From Symsagittifera roscoffensis (lineage: Eukaryota; Xenacoelomorpha; Acoela; Convolutidae), in assembly GCF_963678635.1 (NCBI RefSeq), contig NC_087064.1:20072509-20136508 (forward strand): a DNA stretch of 64,000 bases. The letters run 5' to 3'. A program made the translations under genes and the position numbers. Within the stretch, counting starts at the first letter, position 1; the number at the start of each line of letters is the position of its first letter. Below the pieces are notes generated by a model that saw nothing but the letters and a program-made list of their open reading frames with translations, did not search any database and was not told where the DNA came from. Below, in pieces: positions 58,881 through 64,000 of this stretch.

Positions 58881-59202
58881 CTACAAAATAAAACAATGTT
58901 AGGAAATCATGATCGCGAAAACAGATACATGTGATTTCTCAACTTGATTATGTATCATTTTTTACGTCCAAGTTAATATATGTTTTGAACCTCGCTTTGA
59001 TGCGAACCTTTGAAACCCAATACTCAGCATGTAAACAGGATCGTATAGTTCACACAATATTTCAGCCAACTCACAATAATTTTTTTCATTATACACGTTT
59101 TTTTTACATCATACGATACCTTTTCGGATAAGTCTATTCGATAAATTTTAGGAGTTTAATGACACTTATTCAACTTATTTAAACACACTAAATTAAATTT
59201 TA

Positions 59203-59975
59203 CACAGAGGCGAAGTTGCTTTTCTCATAAATAGGCAAAAATTTGACCGATAACGCAACTTGAAAAACTGAATGAGTAAAACTTTGAGTCGACAAAAATT
59301 CTTAAGTGACTCACGCCAATTAAGAGTCTACAAAATTGCTAACTGACGCAAGCCAACTATGGAGCATTAGCAGTACCAGTCAATTTGAAAAAAAAATACC
59401 AACTAACATGCCTCAATTTAAAGAGCGGACGCATTTTAACTATTAACCAAAAAAGTTTTCCAAGCTTCAATAATATGCAAAATGATAACCAAAACAGAGG
59501 CAAAGTTGCACTTCGCATGCACAAGCATAAAAATGAACGATAACCCTACTAGGAAAAACTGAACGAGTAAAACTTTGCATCTACAAAATTTCTTAAGTGA
59601 CGCACGACAATTATGAGTCTACATAATTGCTAATTGACGCAAGCCAGCTATGACGTATTAGCAGTACCAGTCATTTTAAAAAATAAAAACTCACCAACTA
59701 ACATGCCTCAATTTATAGAGCGGACGCATTTTAACTTCGTAAGAAAAAGTTCACAAAAACCATCCGACCCTGCCCATTATCGAACCCTCTTATTTTGTTA
59801 CGTGTCTCCTTCCCTACCTCTACGCTACAGTTCAATGCCACTATGAAGCTAAAGTGCTATTTGTAATATAAGTCTTCGTTAATATTCTTAGCATTGGCTG
59901 TTGGTTATTGACCAAAGAACACTTTCAAAATGAACACTAATATTTCCGACTTAGGTTGGAAAAAAAGAGAGTCCA
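59203..59975 (-). repeat. Two neighbouring family Q copies
   Basis: First copy 59203-59430, second 59498-59975, same orientation. Shared phrases CACAGAGGC(A/G)AAGTTGC, AGTAAAACTTTG and GCGGACGCATTTTAAC. The second has a tRNA-like part at 59761-59832 (minus: TAGCGTAGAGGTAGGG; TTCGATAATGGGC is a degraded B box). Confidence 0.6.
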
Positions 59976-59984
59976 ACACAGAGG

Positions 59985-60560
59985 CAAAGCGGAGCTTCAC
60001 CTCATTTGTATAACAACAAGGCAAGCACAGCATTGCAAGCTAGTTAACAGAAAATTAGACGAACATAACAAAATCGAAAACATATATTTCGGAAAAAATG
60101 GAAAAAAAATCAAAAATAGTCAAGAAACACAACAAACAGCAATAATTAAGTCTTTAACTTTTAACAAACGGCCACTAAGCCAACAATGCGTTAATTGAGT
60201 CAAAAACAACCGCTCTAAACCATTCATTGAGCCGAAAACGTCAAAAAAAATTGAGCAAATAAGTTTAAGACTTTGAACTTTTGCAAGACATCTGATTCTT
60301 CAATCACTCATTTTTCGGCCTTGAAGAAAAACAAAACAAGGAAACTCAGTCAATAAAACATAAGACGACAACATTTAGGCCGAACGAAGCTTTTAAGCGA
60401 AACAAAAACAAACAAAAAAGAAAATATATAATGTCAGAGCTATTAGTTTTATAAATTACAGAAATACATCAAAAACAATTGCATTTACGACAAAAATTAA
60501 TAACCGCACATAACACAATCCACAAGGCCGACTCTCAAATTTTTTTTAAATAATCACGAT
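59985..60560. repeat. Family X/Q-like diverged repeat DNA
   Basis: ACAGAGGCAAAGCGGAGC at 59992 and GGCCACTAAGCCAACAA at 60170 echo other copies; nothing coding. Confidence 0.35.
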
Positions 60561-60760
60561 GACAACAACATAAACTCTTTCTGAAAGTTTTCCTTATTTA
60601 ACTATTTTTGCTAAAAATCTTTATAGAAAATAGTTATTACCCATTGAAAACTATCCTAAAATGTTCCCCTGGAGACTAGCTGCAGTGGACAGATCACTCC
60701 AAAATCCAAAAACTGTCTTGAATTCATAAAATCATCGACCTTATCAAAAATCAACAGGTA

Positions 60761-61000
60761 GCAACAGGTAGGGTCATTCACAACATTTGGCCAGCAAAAC
60801 CTTCTAAGTGTTCCCATTTCTACTTAGAGCAATATGTGCCAATAAATTGCAATATAGCTACAGGTAGTGTCTTACTGCAAGTTAGCAACATGCAACGCCA
60901 TTCAGAACAATTGCTAATCAAAACCTTCAAAGATTTCCTACTTCTACTTATTGCAATAGGGACCAATACCAATCAAAAGGGAACTTATTTATGGACCAAA
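60761..61000. repeat. Diverged tandem duplicate, about 125-bp unit
   Basis: CAAAACCTTCTAAGTGTTCC near 60797 and CAAAACCTTCAAAGATTTCC near 60920 are followed by similar TTCTACTTA...GCAATA phrases. Confidence 0.45.
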
Positions 61001-61159
61001 GGCAAAACCAACAAAATTAATCGTCTAGTAGCATGAACGAATCTGAGTGCACGTGTTTAGTTTAGCAGATGCATATAGTTAAGGAAAATTGGCTTTGCAA
61101 AAAATAATTCTTTCAATTTGCAGAAATTTTGATGATTGACACTCATTTGATACAACAAA

Positions 61160-61606
61160 CCCAAGCAAAGCCAACAGAAAGAGTCAATGAACGCAAGTAA
61201 ACAGAAAAAAAACACTGACTTGTTTTTTTTTAAAATCTCAACTCGAATTTCCAAAAAAAGAGATGACCATAAAGCTCTTTGAATTTCTAGAACGATTTAA
61301 GATTTACACTTATTAGCTAAGACTAACCCAATTTGAGAGAACTGGATCTATAAGTAAATTTTATTTTTCGCCGGCAAATTTGACAATTACAATTCACTAC
61401 TAAAGTCAGAAGTCGGTCACGTTTTTCGTGACCTTTTACACTTTGCTGTTCGAGTTTGCATTTTCCTTTAAAAAAGGAAATGAACTGAAGCTTTAAAAGA
61501 AATCAAAATTCAAACCGCTAAATCAACTTTGAGACTGAACAAATTTTCCTGAAAAAATCATCACGGCCCATATAAGAGTCTTCACAACGTTCATCGACTC
61601 TCAAAA
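61160..61606 (+). repeat. P-repeat copy
   Basis: GCCAACAGAAAGAGTCAATG, CTGTTCGAGTTTGCATTTTC, ending TATAAGAGTCTTCACAACGT and TCATCGACTCTCAAAA. Confidence 0.8.
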
Positions 61607-64000
61607 CCAAATTTGTAGCGACGTTTGAAAATAAATTTGGAGAGATAAAACAAATCTTTGGTCGGAGCATTTGCTGATACTTGCGAACAAGCCTGTGTAA
61701 TTAGGTCAATACTTTTCGTTTAGAAAATTCTGAGAATTCGAAAACAAGCCTACAACCTAATCAAGTTTGAAATGTGTAAAGCTAGATTCAGTTTACCGTC
61801 CTGAGAAATCCCCCATTAAGACCCTGAATTAGGACACATGAAACCGAGTTTTGAACACGACTCTACTTTCGAAAACAAACTCACTGAAAGGAATCGATTC
61901 ACTTCAACATCTAGCTAACCTTGTCTGAAAAAGCCACAAATTTTGAAATGAACGTTTACATACTGCATAAATGGGTCATTTATTTGTGGGCAGAGATCGA
62001 ACACCTGATCTGGAACGTATGTGATATCTCTTATGTTTCGACACGAAAACATCAGCCTCAATAGGTAAACAACTACAAATATGCCTATAACAGCCATGAA
62101 GGAAACTGTTGAAGTGGCGCTTGATAGCAATTCTTAAACTATCGATTGCTTCGCTTTCAATTCGACCCCTAGGGAGCCCGAGGCAATTAAATTTGCCCCA
62201 GATCACATTCAAACTCGACTTCAATTCAGTCCATTCATTTAAGAGTGGAATCAAACGGACTTAGTAATCTTCCATTTTCTTCTTAGCAAAATAGACGTGT
62301 CAACGGAGAGCTTTTATGTTTGAATACCCAGTTCTAGTTTGAATACCCAGTCGATGATTTAGTTCGAACATTGAGCAGATCATAAAAACAGCAAACACGA
62401 AATACAAATATGGCACTGCAATTCGACTTTTATACCACTTCACATATCAAAAGAACCTCTCAAATCTAACTTCGACAAATTACAACTTCGTTTCAGTCGA
62501 ACAACTTCAGCGCAATGCTTTGCAAATAGATCAATGGTGACTTAGTCCAACTCACTTAACAAACCAGCAAACTTTCATTCTTTTAGAACGATTTGTTGCA
62601 TTTAATGCCACAGATATACTATACATACAACCGTGCAACAAACGACCTCCAAGTACCACCAAGTAAGTTGGTTTGATCATTATAGAGCACACGTTGTGTG
62701 ACTCAACTGTTATTTAAAGACTTTTTTCCTGTTTTTAGGAAGCCGTTGCTTATCTAACTATTTAGTTTATTCGTTAATTTTTATCTTTTTGTTTACTTGA
62801 CCAATAGTTATCTTTCATCAGTTTTTATAATAAAATTGAGCGCTATCAATACAGTGCACAAAACTATAACGAAAAAGATTCAAATGCATAATTCCATTCG
62901 AACTTTTTTCTTTGGAGCGAACAATTTCGATCAACATTTCGTTTCGGTACTAGCATGCAAAATTTTCATCTCTTAGTTATAAATCATAATTTATTACCAG
63001 CTGAGTTTTTCAACAACAGATAGAAATATTGATTTTAAAATATACTGTTTGAGTGACCACTAAACTTATCAAGATATTTTTTGCCGTCCGTTGAAAATTA
63101 GTCAGTTAATCTCTTTTATTCACTGTGCCATTGACGTTGACAATGTACAAAAAACACAATGAAAAAAAAACAGAAAATTCAACCATCAACAAAGGGTAAA
63201 AAAATGAACGGGCAATAACTCTTTGTACTAGTATATTTCAAAATCACTTCCGTTATTGAACAATGAACCCTTTTCATCATCGCTGGTCGATCAAAAAGGC
63301 CTTTTAAATTGTGCTAACCAGTTAAAAGGTGCCCAACGAGCAACATGACATTGGTTTTCATTTCAAACTGTACACTTAGCTCGTTCAACCATTACCCCTT
63401 ACATATGAACAACCTGTGAGCTAGAACCACTATTTTGTCCCTTACCACTGTCGTCATCAATCAGTGCAGGTGATCCGACTGCAAAAATATTGACGCCACT
63501 ACGACTACTGTAAGTTAGCGTTCACAGGAAAACTGCTTCTACTATATCAATATCCAGCATGGACAATGAGTCCAATTTCCGCATACAACAAAAAAAAACA
63601 CATTCTAGTTGCACCTTTTTCGGAACCCACTAGAACTTTTTCAACATTGCCAAAATTTCAAATTTTCACATTATTAACAAACAAAGCTTCAATTTGAAAA
63701 ACAGTTGGTACGATAGCTAGTCCCCAAAACAAAAAGATAGGTGAGACAATAAGCGAAAAATATATTAGCGAAAACTTTATTCTTAGGGGATCCATCTAAT
63801 AAATTTTCGAGATCCATAAGGGGCCATTAAACTGTCATACTTGAATCGAAAAACTTGACAAGCATACAGCCATAAAAATTTATAATGAACAGAACTGTTA
63901 GCTACGTCATGAAAAAGCCATATGAACCGATTAGCTATACTTTCAAAAGAGCCTACATAAAAAAGACGTCCCTTTTCCCTTGAACTCTTCATTTTGAAAA
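61607..64000. other. Non-coding DNA at the window's right edge
   Basis: A tRNA-like remnant reads on minus near 61985-62045 (GGTGTTCGATCTCTG). The rest shows no exon, RNA gene or recognised repeat. The next upstream VPS13 exon was not found here, so the intron exceeds 5 kb unless a short exon was missed. Confidence 0.35.

Noticed and set aside
17605-61606. Regular recurrence of P-repeats considered as a CRISPR-like or satellite array
   Set aside because: Spacing is irregular, units are hundreds of bases long, and the setting is a eukaryotic intron; they are dispersed insertions.
61915-62254. Minus-strand frames of 71-92 codons considered as the next upstream VPS13 exon
   Set aside because: No resemblance to the VPS13 region before APYWIVN, no fitting splice sites, and part overlaps a tRNA-like repeat.

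Overview
The window reads as nuclear DNA of an AT-rich invertebrate animal. Support for this: a VPS13 gene split by 18 GT-AG introns, a nuclear tRNA-Val(CAC) gene, and animal-type Ty3/gypsy, LINE, MULE-like and hAT-like mobile elements. Exons are clearly richer in G+C than the surrounding A+T-rich, T-run-rich DNA. I cannot name the species or phylum from the sequence alone.

Layout. 1-2.8 kb (minus): a broken retroelement polyprotein with a coiled coil and an SGNH-hydrolase-like block. 3.3-3.8 kb: a GCTCA-rich direct/inverted repeat cluster. 3.97-5.1 kb and 14.2-15.4 kb (plus): two diverged copies of one Ty3/gypsy relic. 7.2-14.05 kb (minus): a decayed Ty3/gypsy element with three LTR copies; its integrase tail, 3' LTR and flank are tandemly duplicated, and most of the integrase is deleted from one copy. 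16-18.3 kb: repeats downstream of the host gene.

18.35-58.88 kb (minus): the C-terminal part of a VPS13A/C-like gene, 19 exons coding for about 1,023 residues. In transcript order these cover the VAB/SHR-BD region, the region before the ATG2-C-like helices, those helices, and a terminal PH-like domain. All exon phases join without a break, so the host gene looks intact. Upstream exons lie beyond 64 kb or were not recognised. VPS13 is a bridge-like lipid-transfer protein of membrane contact sites; the part seen here is the membrane-targeting end, not the lipid-conducting N-terminal part.

The introns hold most of the unusual DNA. The 7.4-kb intron at 21.4-28.85 kb is a nest of short terminal-inverted-repeat elements. 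Twice, two different elements sit side by side and share one 8-bp target site present in three copies. About fifteen copies of a dispersed repeat (here 'P-repeat', hairpins at both ends) all point the same way, opposite to VPS13. Several of them were later split by other elements, which gives clean target-site duplications: a MULE relic with transposase C-terminus at 43.8-44.7 kb, a 217-bp element at 29.7 kb, and a hAT-like MITE at 35.1 kb. A tRNA-Val gene sits antisense, 60 bp upstream of a 3' splice site. 30.6-32.05 kb is a diverged tandem array, 32.4-33.6 kb a dead LINE, and 38.2-38.5 kb a long ATGT microsatellite. 58.9-64 kb is repeat-rich DNA without a recognisable exon.
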